Source: Ameyamaea chiangmaiensis | Lineage (GTDB): Bacteria; Pseudomonadota; Alphaproteobacteria; Acetobacterales; Acetobacteraceae | Length of the DNA stretch: 64,000 nucleotides | NCBI RefSeq assembly: GCF_025995235.1 | Contig: NZ_BAPT01000049.1 | Span: 102,292 to 166,291 of the forward strand | Direction: 5' to 3' | In this document: one piece after another, positions 41,013 to 51,554 of the stretch | How positions within the stretch are numbered: the first letter of the stretch is position 1 | How the letters are laid out: each line of letters opens with the position of its first letter | Program-made: the position numbers and the translations under genes | Notes under the pieces: generated by a model | Told to the model about the DNA's origin: nothing | What the model saw: only the letters and a program-made list of their open reading frames with translations | The model's database searches: none

Positions 41013-42002
41013 CTATTCCGGCACTGGACTGTTCTGACGAAGTGTCGCCGCGCCATCGGCCACCGCCTGCCATGCCGCGACCGCGAGTGCCTTGCGCGAC
41101 GGGAACGCGTCCGGGTCGAGTGGCGGGTGCAGCATAATGGTGACACGCATGGAGCGCCATTGGGTCAGGCGCCAGATATGGGGCGCGAGGTCCATGTCCC
41201 CGTACCATGCGAACACGCTGCGCCGGGCGCGGCCGACCGGAAGACCGTCCAGCCGGTCGTAGACGATCGACACTGGCTGGACCAGCGGCGTGGGGAAGGC
41301 TGCCTCGATCGGGGTCTCGCCACGTGGCTGCGGTTTGGCGATGGCAAAGAACGACGACAGGAACGGCAGCACGCGTGATCCGTCCGACGAGGTACCTTCG
41401 GGAAACAGGATGAGGTTGTCCTGACGGCGAATCCGCGTGGCCATGTCGTCACGCTCCCGCCCCGTGGTGCCCCGCTGGCGCGAGACGAAGATGGTGCGTC
41501 CCAGTCGTGCGACCGTCGAGATTACGGGCCATGTGCGCACCTGGTCCTTGGCCACGAACACGGCGGGAACGACGCCGCCGATGGCGGCGACATCCGCCCA
41601 TGACGAGTGGTTGGCGACGAAGATCACCGGGCGCTGCGCCGCGTCCGACTCGGCGCGAATACCGCCGGCCAGCGTTCCCAGGACACGCACGCGCAGCCCG
41701 ATCTGCCGCGCGATGCAGGCCCAGAAAAACCGCGCGAAGCGAATTTTCATCCGCCCCGGCAACAGGATGAGGACCGACTGCACCACTGCGCAGATCGCCG
41801 CCAGTATCAGAACGCAGGCAATCCGGCGGCCGGCCCGAATCCGGTGTGCAAGCGCGAGCAGCCGCGAAGGGAGGACGGGCAGACGGGCGGTGTGCGGTGG
41901 CGAGTCCGGACGTCTCGCCCGGTGTGGGGACAGGGTCGGTCTGGTCGACACGGCCGCGACCACCGGCGGCTCCGACGGAGCAATCAGCCCGGTCTCGGAC
42001 AT
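41013..42002 (-). CDS. plsC: 1-acyl-sn-glycerol-3-phosphate acyltransferase family
   Basis: PlsC-type enzymes add the second acyl chain in phospholipid synthesis at the inner membrane. From ATG 42002 the protein has 329 residues. A hydrophobic segment (about 61-82, IACVLILAAICAVVQSVLIL) precedes the HX4D site NHSSWADV (His132, Asp137); the ILFPEGTSSDGSR block binds the acceptor phosphate. The N-terminal 50 residues are Pro/Arg-rich and probably disordered. Related acyltransferases for lysolipid or ornithine-lipid substrates (OlsA) share these motifs, so the exact acceptor is not fixed. Confidence 0.88.
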   Translation of the reverse strand: MSETGLIAPSEPPVVAAVSTRPTLSPHRARRPDSPPHTARLPVLPSRLLALAHRIRAGRRIACVLILAAICAVVQSVLILLPGRMKIRFARFFWACIARQIGLRVRVLGTLAGGIRAESDAAQRPVIFVANHSSWADVAAIGGVVPAVFVAKDQVRTWPVISTVARLGRTIFVSRQRGTTGRERDDMATRIRRQDNLILFPEGTSSDGSRVLPFLSSFFAIAKPQPRGETPIEAAFPTPLVQPVSIVYDRLDGLPVGRARRSVFAWYGDMDLAPHIWRLTQWRSMRVTIMLHPPLDPDAFPSRKALAVAAWQAVADGAATLRQNSPVPE

Positions 42003-42422
42003 GGCAAGTGTGGCGCTGGATGAAATGACGTCGACTCCGTCTGCAACGGTTGGCGGATGTGTTCTTGGGGTCGCGCGAAGCCCGGACAGGCCGGTCATAG
42101 CGCGAAGGCCGTCCGCGACACAATCATTTGCCGGGCGATGTCAGCACTTCGACTCTCGTTATCAAATCATGTCAGCCTTATCCGCACATAATATTAGGCC
42201 GTATATCAGAAAGATATTGGCATCTTGTTTACGGTCAGGCCACAACCCGGCCAAGGTTGCCGCGTAAGAACGATGTCGTCATGGTGGATGCCGTCAGGCT
42301 GGCACGGTGCCCGCGCGACGCGGTCGGACACGAAGAGATGGGAGAGCGCGCGGTTGAATGGGCGCGAGGTGCGCGGCGCACCGTACGGAAGTGCGACACG
42401 GATCATCCGCATGGTCGGGCCG
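42003..42422. other. Divergent promoter region of plsC and tamA
   Basis: The middle part (42150-42245) is AT-rich, with possible -10-like sequences on both strands (for example TAATAT and TATATC near 42190-42210), and probably drives both genes. The open frames reaching into it have no ribosome-binding site. Confidence 0.45.
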
Positions 42423-44498
42423 ATGAACGAGTGTACGTCGCCAGTAGTGCCCGATCGCGGGCGACATCGAAGCAAGGTGCTGTGTCTGGCGGCGTCGGGT
42501 GCGCTGACCGCGCTTCTGCCAGGCGTGGTGCGGGGCGCGGAAACACTGCCCTACACCACCACGATCACACCGTCTGGCCAAAGTGCGGTGGACGGGGCGC
42601 AGACGGCGTCATCCACTCTTGTCTCGTTGCAGAAGACACGCGCCATCGGTCCCTACGCGCTCGCCGGACGCATCCGGGGCGACTATGACCGGCTGCGCAG
42701 CGCGGCGGAGAGCTTCGGTTTCTACGACGCGACGGTGGTGATCACCGTCGCGGCCGCCCAAAACCAGACTCGCGCGAAAGCCGGGGCTCAGTCCAAGGCA
42801 GACTCCACGGCAAAAACGCCACCCGCAGCGACCGTCGCACAGGCGCAAGCCCTGCAACCGGGCGAACATCGCGGCGATGATCCGGCACTTGCCGAATGGC
42901 TCTCGGGCCTGCCGCAGGGCACCAAGCTCGACATTCGGGTCAAAACCGTAACGGGGCCAGTGTTTCATCTCGGCCAGATCACGCTGGACGCCCCCGCGAC
43001 GGTGTCCGCCGCAACGCCTGCGACCCAGACGCCGACACCGGTGGCGACAGCACCAGTCGCACTTGCCCCCGCCGAGGCCGAAGCCTTTGCGCTCAAGCCG
43101 GGAATGCCGGCTGTGGCGTCGGACGTTCTCGCCGCTCAGGGGCGGCTGTTGAACACCATGCAGGAAGAAGGTCACGCCCTGGCCAGCGTATCGGCGCCCG
43201 TCGCCTATCTGAGGCCCCAGACGCGCACGCTCGATCTGGTCTTTCACGTTCATCACGGCCCACGCGTGAACATTGGCGCCATCAGCCTCGATGGCCTCGA
43301 ACGCACACATCCCGGTTTCATCCGCCGTCGACTGACGGTCGCACCGGGCCAACTCTACCAGCCCTCGAAGATCGAGGCCGCCCGTCAGGATCTTGCATCC
43401 GTCGGCGTGTTCTCCCAGGTCGGCGTTCACGACTCCCAGGCACTGGCGGCCGATGGTACCATGCCGCTGGATTTCACGTTCAAGGAGGGCAAGCGTCGCT
43501 CCGTCGGGGCGGAAGCCGGCTTTTCGACCGACCTTGGTGGCCGCGCGGGCGTCACGTGGACCTATCGGAACGTGTTCGGCAACGCCGAGCGTCTGCGGCT
43601 GACCGCTCTGGTGACGGGCCTGGGCGGCTCCGCGCAGCAGGGGCTGGGCTACGATGTCTATGCCGACCTGATGAAACCGAACTTCATCGCACGGCGCGAG
43701 ACCTTTAGCGCCCGTATCGAGGGCATGCGCCAGCTCTTTTATTCCTATCGGCAGACGGCGCTTTTGGCGCGGGCCGGGCTCACGCGCCCGATCGGTCGCA
43801 TGTGGAACGTGAACTACGGCCTGGCTGGTGAACAGGAACGGATCGACCAGTTCGGGATATCGCACGACTACACCATCGTCATGGCGCCGCTCGCCGCGAC
43901 GCTCGACACGACCGGGACACCGACACCCATCGATCCCGCGACGCACGGTGTCCGGGTGTCGCTCGGTGCCACGCCATCGGTCTCGCTCGGGCAGGGGACG
44001 TCATTCTACGCCATCCTGCAGGCAACGGCGTCGACCTATCTCGATCTCGCCAATTTCGGCTGGACGGCAAAGGGGCGCAGCGTGGTCGCCGTGCGCGGCA
44101 TCGTCGCCAGCGTGCAGGGCGCTTCAACCTACGCCATCCCCCCCGACCAGCGTCTGTATGCCGGCGGCTCGGCCACCGTTCGCGGCTTTCGCTATCAGGG
44201 TGTGGGACCGCAATACGGCAACACCAAATACGCCATTGGCGGAACCTCGCTGGACGCCGGATCGGTGGAGTTCCGCCAGCGCATACTCAAGAGTTTCGGT
44301 GCCGCCGCGTTCGCCGACGCGGGTCAGGTCGGCACCGGCAGTCGCCCGGGCCAGGGGACCCTTCGGGTCGGCGTCGGCGGCGGCGTGCGCTACTACACGC
44401 CGATCGGACCCGTCCGACTCGATGTCGCCGTGCCAATGAACCGGCCTCCTCGCGGCGACAAATGGGAACTCTATATTGGGTTGGGTGAGACTTTCTGA
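42423..44498 (+). CDS. tamA: Outer-membrane assembly factor TamA (BamA/Omp85 family)
   Basis: TamA is the outer-membrane beta-barrel partner of TamB in inserting some outer-membrane proteins and in lipid traffic. From ATG 42423 the product has 691 residues, with a signal peptide (SKVLCLAASGALTALLPG, cleaved near VRGAE). POTRA-like repeats (FHLGQITLDA and VNIGAISLDGLERTHPGF regions) include a long Ala/Gln/Pro-rich insertion. The C-terminal Omp85 barrel has the hallmark LYAGGSATVRGFRYQGVGP loop and ends in GLGETF with terminal Phe. An ATG at 42411 is an alternative. The stop shares one base with the tamB ATG. Confidence 0.92.
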   Translation: MNECTSPVVPDRGRHRSKVLCLAASGALTALLPGVVRGAETLPYTTTITPSGQSAVDGAQTASSTLVSLQKTRAIGPYALAGRIRGDYDRLRSAAESFGFYDATVVITVAAAQNQTRAKAGAQSKADSTAKTPPAATVAQAQALQPGEHRGDDPALAEWLSGLPQGTKLDIRVKTVTGPVFHLGQITLDAPATVSAATPATQTPTPVATAPVALAPAEAEAFALKPGMPAVASDVLAAQGRLLNTMQEEGHALASVSAPVAYLRPQTRTLDLVFHVHHGPRVNIGAISLDGLERTHPGFIRRRLTVAPGQLYQPSKIEAARQDLASVGVFSQVGVHDSQALAADGTMPLDFTFKEGKRRSVGAEAGFSTDLGGRAGVTWTYRNVFGNAERLRLTALVTGLGGSAQQGLGYDVYADLMKPNFIARRETFSARIEGMRQLFYSYRQTALLARAGLTRPIGRMWNVNYGLAGEQERIDQFGISHDYTIVMAPLAATLDTTGTPTPIDPATHGVRVSLGATPSVSLGQGTSFYAILQATASTYLDLANFGWTAKGRSVVAVRGIVASVQGASTYAIPPDQRLYAGGSATVRGFRYQGVGPQYGNTKYAIGGTSLDAGSVEFRQRILKSFGAAAFADAGQVGTGSRPGQGTLRVGVGGGVRYYTPIGPVRLDVAVPMNRPPRGDKWELYIGLGETF

Positions 44499-47400
44499 TG
44501 GCGCTTTCCCAACGGGCGCGCCGCGCGCTGATCCTTATCCCGTCCGTGCTGATCGGTCTTCCGGTCTCCCTGGTATTGCTCGCGCTGTGCATCGTGCTGG
44601 TCGGCGCCAATGTCGGGGCAGGGCGCCATTACATCGAACGCCAGACCACCGTACTGACCGGCGGCACGGTACATCTGACGGGCCTGTCCGGCCGCTTCCC
44701 CGACGCCCTGCGTGCCGCCAACATCACATTGAGCGACCGGAAGGGGGTCTGGCTCTCGATCGATAATCTCGCACTCGACTGGTCGCCGTTGCGTCTTGCC
44801 GTCCTGACCGCACGCGTGGATCGCCTGTCATTCGACCGGCTGTCGATCCCGCGTCTGCCGGTTGCCGACACCACACAGGCACAGCCCGCGTCACAATCGG
44901 GGGGCTCCAGCGTGCCGGGCATCAAGGTCGATGTGCGCGCGCTGGAGGCGCATCGCATCGAGGTCGGGCGGGAGGTCGCCGGGACTGCGGCCGCGTTTGC
45001 GCTGAACGGTCACGCGATGATCGCCACGATTGCCCCGATCCTCGGGGGTGTATCGGTCGAGACACTTCCTGACACGGATATCGCCCTCAATCTGACACGG
45101 CTCGACACGCCGGCGACGCTTGCCCTGACGACGCGCACTCTGCCCGGCACATTGGCCATGACCGTTGCCGCGCATGAGGCGCCGGGTGGCTTCCTGAGCA
45201 CCCAGGGCGGCCTCGCGGCGCTCGATCCGCTCGATCTTCATCTGGCCCTCTCCGGCCCCCGCCAGCACGCCGCCCTTGATTTTGCGCTTCAGGCCGGCGC
45301 CCTGTCGGCGACGACGCGCGGCACCGTCGACCTGGTGCATCCAGGGGCTGCGATCCGGGTCGAGGCCCATGCGCCGGCCATGGCGCTTGGGGCTATGGCG
45401 TCGTGGCAGTCGCTGGCGCTTGGCCTCGATCTGCAGGGTGCTCTGACGGCCCCGCAAGGCAGCGGCACCCTGACGATCGACGGACTGAGTGCCGGCGGCG
45501 CCGGGTTTCGCCACCTCGCGGCGACGTTCACCGGCGTGGAGGCGGCTTCCGGCCACGCCGCCGACAGCAACGCCACCCTGCACGCCGCCATAGAGGGGCT
45601 ACACATCCCCGGTCCTCAGCCGGCGCTGCTGGCCGCCGCGCCGCTAACGCTCGACCTCGGGGTTCATCCGTTCGCGGACGGACGGCCGGTGAACCTGACG
45701 CTCGACCACCCGCTGCTGCAGGTCGTGGGTCAGGCCCGGACCGCGGGTGCGCTGTCGGCCGCGATCGACGTCAATGCGCCTGATCTCGCGCCTCTCGCGG
45801 CTATGGGGGGCACCGACCTGCGCGGGCAGGCGAAGCTGCGCACCGATCTGTCCATGCCGCAGGGCGCGGCCGGTCCGGCCCAACTGGCTCTGGACGGCAC
45901 GCTCGCCATTACCGGCGGCCTGCAACAGGCCGTCGATCTCGTCGGCCCCGATGGCCGTCTGTCCCTGCGCGCGCACATGACGCAGGACACGGCGACGGGC
46001 GCGACGTCCGCGACACGCCACGTCACCATCCAGAGCCTGACGTTTGATGGCCGCAAGGTGCACCTGACCGATGACGGCACGCTGGTGCTCGGTCCCGGCG
46101 CGCCGGTGGTCGACGATCACGCGACCCTGTCACTGCCGGACCTGGCGGCGGCGAGCACGGCCGTGCACGGGCATGCGGCACTGGAGCTGCATGCCAGCGG
46201 ACCAACCGATGATCTGGCCGCGGACCTGCACCTCGACAGTGTTGTGGGTACGCCCTCCGTGGCTGACGGTCCGCTGACACTCAAGGTCAGCGCGGCGCAT
46301 CTGCCCTCCCGCCCTCAGGCCACGTTGATCGCCAGCGGGATCCTCGACCGGGCGCCGTTCGACGCGGCGCTGGGCGTCGTGCAGGACGCAGATGGCGCAC
46401 GGCATTTGAGCATCGACCGCCTGTCGTGGAACTCGCTGAGTGGCAACGGCGCGCTTGTCCTGCCGGCGGGTAAAGTGGTGCCGCTCGGCACTCTCGACCT
46501 GAAAATCGCACGCCTTGCCGATTTCAGCCGTCTGGCCGGCCAGACGCTCAGCGGCACGCTGACAGCGGCCGTTCGCACGCAGGAGGCGACGCCCCAGACA
46601 CCGGCCGTCGTGTCGATCGACCTGCATGGTGCGCTGGGTGCGCCACAGGCGCGCATCCGGTCGCTGGCCTTGACCGGCCACGTCAGCGATCCGACCGGCA
46701 CACCCAACCTCGATCTCGCGCTGAAGACCGACGGTCTGGCGGTGGGCACGATGGCGGCGGGCCGCGCCTCCGTCACGACACGGGGCACTCTCGCCGCTCT
46801 GGCGGTGCAGGCATCCGCCGACATGACCCAACTGGCCGGGGCGCCCGGGAACCTGCGCACGGACCTGACGCTCGACCTTCCCGGCCATACGGTTGCGATC
46901 CGGACATTGTCCGCGCTAGCGAAGGGCGAAAGCATCCGCCTGCTCGCCCCGGCAACCATCGCTTTTGGCGGCCAGATGGGGGTCGACCATCTTCGGGCCA
47001 CGCTGGGGCCTGTGAACGTCCCCCCGGCGTCGATCGACATTGCCGGGACGGTGAAGCCGACGCTGGCCCTGACGGCGCATATCGGCAACCTGACCCCCGC
47101 GATCGGCAAACCCTTCGCGCCTGATCTGGATGCCGTCGGGACCATCGCCCTGAACGCGCAACTGGCCGGAACGCTGGCGCAGCCGAAGGGAAAGGCTGAT
47201 CTGGTCGCGACCGGCCTGCGGATGCGCACGGGGAACGCCGCATCGATCCCGCCCGCCAACATTCGCGCCACGGCGGACCTCGCGGGGACCAGCGCCACTG
47301 TCGACGCGCGGGTGGACGCGGGCCCGAAGGTCGGCCTGACCGCGCGGGGCACGGTCCCGACGGACATGAAGGGCCCGCTGGCCGTGCGGGCCGATGGTTC

Positions 47401-48703
47401 CGTGGACCTGTCGCTCGCCAACGGTATTCTGGGAGCCTCCGGGCGCGAGGCGAAAGGGCTGCTGCGGATCGCCATGGCCGTTGCCGGAACCGCCGCGCAA
47501 CCCCGCGCGACAGGCCGTGTCGACCTGACGGGCGGCGAAGTTCAGGACTTCGCACAGGGTGTCCGACTGACCGATATCACGGCGGGGATCGTCGCGGCGG
47601 GCGACCGTATCGTGATCGAGCGCTTCGATGCGAAGGCCGGCAAGGGCGGCCTGGCGCTGGCGGGATCGGTCGGTGCGTTCCAGCCTGGCATACCCGTCGC
47701 TCTGACGTTCACGGCGCACGACGCCACTCCGATCAGCAGCGACCTGATCACCGCCACGATGAACGCCGACATGGCGATCAAGGGAATGGCCACGCAGCGG
47801 ATCGACGTCAGCGGTTCCGTCACCCTGCCGGAGGTTGAGGTGAACATTCCCAATGCCATGCCGGCCTCGGTGGCGACGCTCGACGTCGTGCGGCCCGGTG
47901 ACAAGCCGCCGGCGCCCGTCTCGGCCACACGCCAGGGTGGCATGGTCGTCGGACTGGACGTGCATGTCGTCTCGCCCGGCCACTTCTTCGTGCGCGGCCA
48001 CGGTCTGGATGCCGAGATGGCGGGCAACCTGCACGTTACCGGCGAGGCATCCGCACCCGTGGTCGAGGGTGGTTTTGACATGCGGCGCGGTAACTTCAAC
48101 CTGGCCGCGATCGATCTTAATTTCACGCATGGTCGCGTGGCGTTCAATGGCAGCGGCGTCGCGCACAAACTGGACCCGACGCTTGATTTTCAGGCCGATC
48201 GCAACGTCAGCGGTACCACCGCGCGCCTGTCGGTCGGGGGGTATGCCAGCGACCCGAAGATCACGTTCTCGTCCATTCCGTCGCTGCCTCAGGATCAGGT
48301 GCTTGCGTTGCTGCTGTTCGGCAAGTCGGCCCAAGACCTGTCGACCACCGAACTGGCCGAGGTCGGTGCGGCACTGGCCTCCCTGGCCGGTGGCTCGTCG
48401 TTCGACCCGTTAGGCACGGTGCGAAAGTCTCTGGGCCTCGACCGCCTCCAGCTCGGCGGCGGGTCCGGCGTGGGGAACGGCGGTGCGTCCCTCGAAGCGG
48501 GTAAATACGTGATGCGGGGGGTGTATGTCGGGGCTAAGCAGGCGACGTCGGGCTCGGGGACGCAGGCGCAGGTTCAGGTCGATCTGACCAAGCGACTCAA
48601 GCTCAACACCACCGTCGGGACCGGTGGGAATGTCACCGGCTTCACCACTCCCGAAAACGACCCCGGCAGCAGTGTCGGCCTGTTGTACCAGTTCGATTAT
48701 TGA
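44498..48703 (+). CDS. tamB: Translocation and assembly module protein TamB
   Basis: TamB spans the periplasm from an inner-membrane anchor (about residues 11-35, LIPSVLIGLPVSLVLLALC) as a long beta-taco groove thought to carry lipids or help outer-membrane proteins fold. The 1401-residue protein is rich in repeated short beta-strands (Ala, Thr, Asp, Leu). It ends in the conserved DUF490 domain, including GGFDMRRGNFNLAAIDLNFT, DQVLALLLFGKSAQDLSTTE and the final VGLLYQFDY. It starts at the last base of tamA (TGATG), a tight coupling typical of the pair. Confidence 0.95.
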   Translation: MALSQRARRALILIPSVLIGLPVSLVLLALCIVLVGANVGAGRHYIERQTTVLTGGTVHLTGLSGRFPDALRAANITLSDRKGVWLSIDNLALDWSPLRLAVLTARVDRLSFDRLSIPRLPVADTTQAQPASQSGGSSVPGIKVDVRALEAHRIEVGREVAGTAAAFALNGHAMIATIAPILGGVSVETLPDTDIALNLTRLDTPATLALTTRTLPGTLAMTVAAHEAPGGFLSTQGGLAALDPLDLHLALSGPRQHAALDFALQAGALSATTRGTVDLVHPGAAIRVEAHAPAMALGAMASWQSLALGLDLQGALTAPQGSGTLTIDGLSAGGAGFRHLAATFTGVEAASGHAADSNATLHAAIEGLHIPGPQPALLAAAPLTLDLGVHPFADGRPVNLTLDHPLLQVVGQARTAGALSAAIDVNAPDLAPLAAMGGTDLRGQAKLRTDLSMPQGAAGPAQLALDGTLAITGGLQQAVDLVGPDGRLSLRAHMTQDTATGATSATRHVTIQSLTFDGRKVHLTDDGTLVLGPGAPVVDDHATLSLPDLAAASTAVHGHAALELHASGPTDDLAADLHLDSVVGTPSVADGPLTLKVSAAHLPSRPQATLIASGILDRAPFDAALGVVQDADGARHLSIDRLSWNSLSGNGALVLPAGKVVPLGTLDLKIARLADFSRLAGQTLSGTLTAAVRTQEATPQTPAVVSIDLHGALGAPQARIRSLALTGHVSDPTGTPNLDLALKTDGLAVGTMAAGRASVTTRGTLAALAVQASADMTQLAGAPGNLRTDLTLDLPGHTVAIRTLSALAKGESIRLLAPATIAFGGQMGVDHLRATLGPVNVPPASIDIAGTVKPTLALTAHIGNLTPAIGKPFAPDLDAVGTIALNAQLAGTLAQPKGKADLVATGLRMRTGNAASIPPANIRATADLAGTSATVDARVDAGPKVGLTARGTVPTDMKGPLAVRADGSVDLSLANGILGASGREAKGLLRIAMAVAGTAAQPRATGRVDLTGGEVQDFAQGVRLTDITAGIVAAGDRIVIERFDAKAGKGGLALAGSVGAFQPGIPVALTFTAHDATPISSDLITATMNADMAIKGMATQRIDVSGSVTLPEVEVNIPNAMPASVATLDVVRPGDKPPAPVSATRQGGMVVGLDVHVVSPGHFFVRGHGLDAEMAGNLHVTGEASAPVVEGGFDMRRGNFNLAAIDLNFTHGRVAFNGSGVAHKLDPTLDFQADRNVSGTTARLSVGGYASDPKITFSSIPSLPQDQVLALLLFGKSAQDLSTTELAEVGAALASLAGGSSFDPLGTVRKSLGLDRLQLGGGSGVGNGGASLEAGKYVMRGVYVGAKQATSGSGTQAQVQVDLTKRLKLNTTVGTGGNVTGFTTPENDPGSSVGLLYQFDY

Positions 48704-48719
48704 GTGCGGGCAGGGACGG

Positions 48720-50312
48720 TCAGATCGGCGCGGCCGAGGAGGATTCGATCGCGCGCACGCGCTCGCACACACGCCGGACGACCGGCTTCCAGTCGAACAG
48801 TCTCGTCTGGCGGAAAATCTCCATATGGGGGTACCACTGGCTGTCCCGCTGGCCCACCGGCCAACGCCAGCAATGGTCGAGCCGGTCCAGCATCAGCACC
48901 GGTAACCCCAACCCCCCGGCAAGATGAACGCTCGACGTATCGACCGAGACGACAAGGTCCAGCGCCATCATCAGCGCGGCCGTGTCGTTCATGTCGTTCA
49001 CATCGTCCATGGGGTCGAGCAGCGTGAAGCCCTTCTCCAAGGCCGCGATCTGGTCGCGCGGCGGTCCCAGCTGAAGGCTGACGAGGTCGATGCCCGGAAG
49101 ACCGCTCAGCGGGCGCAGGGTCTCCAGAGGAATAGAACGCTTGCGATCGATCATGTGCGGAATGGTCTGCGTCGGGCGTGGCGCGCCACTCCATACGAGG
49201 CCAACGCGAAGCCCATCGAGCACCGACAGCCGCTTCTCCCACGTGGCGACCAGAGCGGGGTCGGCGCGTAGATATGGGACAGGATCGCCAAGCGGCCGCC
49301 CGGTCACGGCCAGAGCCCGGGGCAGGCTGATGAACGGACAGTGGTAGTCGAAATCAGGCGCGTCAGACTCCGTCCAGACGCGCGCCACGCCGTCCACCCG
49401 CTCCGCGAGCTTCTGGAGGGCGGGCGGGACCATTACCGTCACCACAGCGCCACGTCGTGCTAGCTCGGGCACGTACCGCAGATACATCAGCGTGTCGCCC
49501 AGCCCCTCCTCGTGCGTGACCAACACCCGCTTTGCGGCCAGATCCAGGCTCGCCGTAACATTGGGCAGCAGTGTCGCACGGGGCAGCGTCGTATGGCCCG
49601 GAAGCTGCAACCGCCATTCGTGCTCCGACCAGCCCTGCGCAAAACGACCGGCCTTCAGAAGTCCGATGGAGTGGTTCAGGCGAATGCGCGGATCCTGCGG
49701 TGCCATCGGCAGGACGACACGATAGATTGCCAGTGCGTCATCCATCGCACCGACAGCCGTGTACAGGCAGGCCAGATTCGCGTGGGCGGCGATATTGTTG
49801 GGATAGCGGTCGCAAAGGCGTTTCAGGATTGCGATGGCCTCGTCGTAGCGGCCGCTTTCGGACAGCATGGACGCCAGCACGAGCTGCACGTTCTGGTTGT
49901 GAGGATTCCTGGCCAGGGCAGACTGTTGCAGATGCAACGCCTCCTCGAAGCGGCCCGTCTGAACCAGAACGGTTGCCAACGCCTCCAGCCCCCTGGGATC
50001 ATGGGGCGACAGCTCTACCACGCGGCGCAGCACGGCCTCGGCGGCCGGTCGCCTGTCGAGTGCGCCCATCGTCTCGATCAGGGAGTGGCCCGGATGAACC
50101 TGGTCCGGCGCGGCATCCGCCAGACGTACCGCCAACTGGGCGGCCTGTTCGACATCGCCGAGGCCGCTGAGCACCAGCAACGCCAGACGATCGATCGTGA
50201 CGTCGCCATCACCGTAAAACGGGGCGAGAAGGGCATGAACGGCGCTGAAGTTCCCCGCGGATACTTCCAGCGATGCACGGGAGAGCGCTGCCTCGTTCGG
50301 TCGTGACGTCAT
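48720..50312 (-). CDS. TPR protein with C-terminal glycosyltransferase-like domain
   Basis: The 530-residue protein has N-terminal TPR repeats to about residue 250 (for example EAVLRRVVELSPHDPRGLEAL, NIAAHANLACLYTAVGAMDDA and WSEHEWRLQLPG). A GT-B-like glycosyltransferase domain follows (VLVTHEEGLGDTLMYLRYVPEL, GLVWSGAPRP and DLVVSVDTSSVHLAGGLGLPV), matching heptosyltransferase-like or SPINDLY-type proteins of alphaproteobacteria. It may modify a protein or polysaccharide. The conserved VDTSVAHLAG-type segment is present, so the domain is probably active. The gene is convergent with tamB. Confidence 0.8.
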   Translation of the reverse strand: MTSRPNEAALSRASLEVSAGNFSAVHALLAPFYGDGDVTIDRLALLVLSGLGDVEQAAQLAVRLADAAPDQVHPGHSLIETMGALDRRPAAEAVLRRVVELSPHDPRGLEALATVLVQTGRFEEALHLQQSALARNPHNQNVQLVLASMLSESGRYDEAIAILKRLCDRYPNNIAAHANLACLYTAVGAMDDALAIYRVVLPMAPQDPRIRLNHSIGLLKAGRFAQGWSEHEWRLQLPGHTTLPRATLLPNVTASLDLAAKRVLVTHEEGLGDTLMYLRYVPELARRGAVVTVMVPPALQKLAERVDGVARVWTESDAPDFDYHCPFISLPRALAVTGRPLGDPVPYLRADPALVATWEKRLSVLDGLRVGLVWSGAPRPTQTIPHMIDRKRSIPLETLRPLSGLPGIDLVSLQLGPPRDQIAALEKGFTLLDPMDDVNDMNDTAALMMALDLVVSVDTSSVHLAGGLGLPVLMLDRLDHCWRWPVGQRDSQWYPHMEIFRQTRLFDWKPVVRRVCERVRAIESSSAAPI

Positions 50313-50554
50313 AGGTGTTTCCAGGGGCGACGGATCATCGCGATAAATCCATCGGTGTTTGCGAGCATAGCGTCTTTAGATTTTGTGATGTTTTTAAATA
50401 ACAAACATACTTCTCTGTCCGTAAGCAGTTGGGTTTGTTTGTAGTGACCGATCCGTGACGAGACAACACATCAGCTCCGGCGCGCGTTGCTTGATGCCCT
50501 GTGGCACGAGGCTCATAATGCAGGTTGACACGCCGCTGCACGGACACACTGACG

Positions 50555-51541
50555 ATGATCGACCCCTTCTCCTGGCTTGCAGGCTGGATTCAGGAACACT
50601 GGCTCATACCGGTCCTCTATCACTTCGGGTGGATGGAGTGGGAAGATACGTCGTTCCTGTGGGCGATGTTCGCAATTTACGGTGTACTTCAGGTCGGCCT
50701 CAATCTGAGCGTCTGCATGCCGCTCGAACGTTTCTGGCCGCTCCAGAAATGGCCGACGCGCGAAGCGGTCGGGACTGATATTCTCTATACGCTGATCGCG
50801 CGCATCGGACTGTTTCCGCTGGTGACGTTCTTCCTGTTTTATCAGGCCCAGACATGGCTCAGCGGTGTCCTGACCGACCGCGGCTATATCCCGCCGACGC
50901 TTGAGACCACGTTTCCCATGCTGATTGACCACCCGGTCATCACATTTTTCTTGTATGCGTTCCTGCTCGATTTTGCCGACTACTGGCGTCATCGCTTTTC
51001 GCACATCTTCGGATGGTGGTACGGCCTGCACGCCATTCATCACGCCCAGGAAAAAATGACGTTCTGGTCGGATGACCGCAATCATCTGCTCGACGATACG
51101 ATCACCTATCTGTGGGCCGTCATCATTGGCTTGCTGATCGGCGTGCCGCCGCTTCAGTTTCCGCTGCTGATGCTGATGCTCCGGTTTGTCGAAGGCCTAT
51201 CGCACGCCAATACGCGTGTCGGCTTCGGCTGGCTGGGCGAGAGGCTTTTGGTATCGCCACAGTTTCATCGCGTCCATCACGGACACAAGGCCGCCGGCCG
51301 CCGCTCATGCAATTTCGGCGCGGTGTTCCCATGGTGGGACATGTTGTTCCGCACCGCCGACTTCTCGCATGACGTCGTCGAGACCGGCGACCCGCGTGCC
51401 GACCGCGCCATGATTGATGGCGGCTGGTGGGCGCAGCAGCGTGCCGGATTGAGATTGAGCGCGCGTCTGGCATTCCGCCGCTGGGGTCATACGACCACTC
51501 CGGCAAAACCGTCCGTTTCCACAGCGAGCCCGAACACCTGA
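50555..51541 (+). CDS. Sterol desaturase / fatty acid hydroxylase superfamily membrane protein
   Basis: The 328-residue protein from ATG 50555 has four or more membrane segments and the di-iron histidine boxes HRFSH, HAIHHAQ and HRVHHGH. These bind two irons used for hydroxylation or desaturation of a lipid, hopanoid or carotenoid substrate. The family is widespread in Acetobacteraceae and the substrate cannot be read from sequence. The upstream in-frame ATG at 50525 has no ribosome-binding site. The spacer before it is AT-rich and probably holds its promoter. Confidence 0.88.
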   Translation: MIDPFSWLAGWIQEHWLIPVLYHFGWMEWEDTSFLWAMFAIYGVLQVGLNLSVCMPLERFWPLQKWPTREAVGTDILYTLIARIGLFPLVTFFLFYQAQTWLSGVLTDRGYIPPTLETTFPMLIDHPVITFFLYAFLLDFADYWRHRFSHIFGWWYGLHAIHHAQEKMTFWSDDRNHLLDDTITYLWAVIIGLLIGVPPLQFPLLMLMLRFVEGLSHANTRVGFGWLGERLLVSPQFHRVHHGHKAAGRRSCNFGAVFPWWDMLFRTADFSHDVVETGDPRADRAMIDGGWWAQQRAGLRLSARLAFRRWGHTTTPAKPSVSTASPNT

Positions 51542-51554
51542 CGGGTCTCGTCCG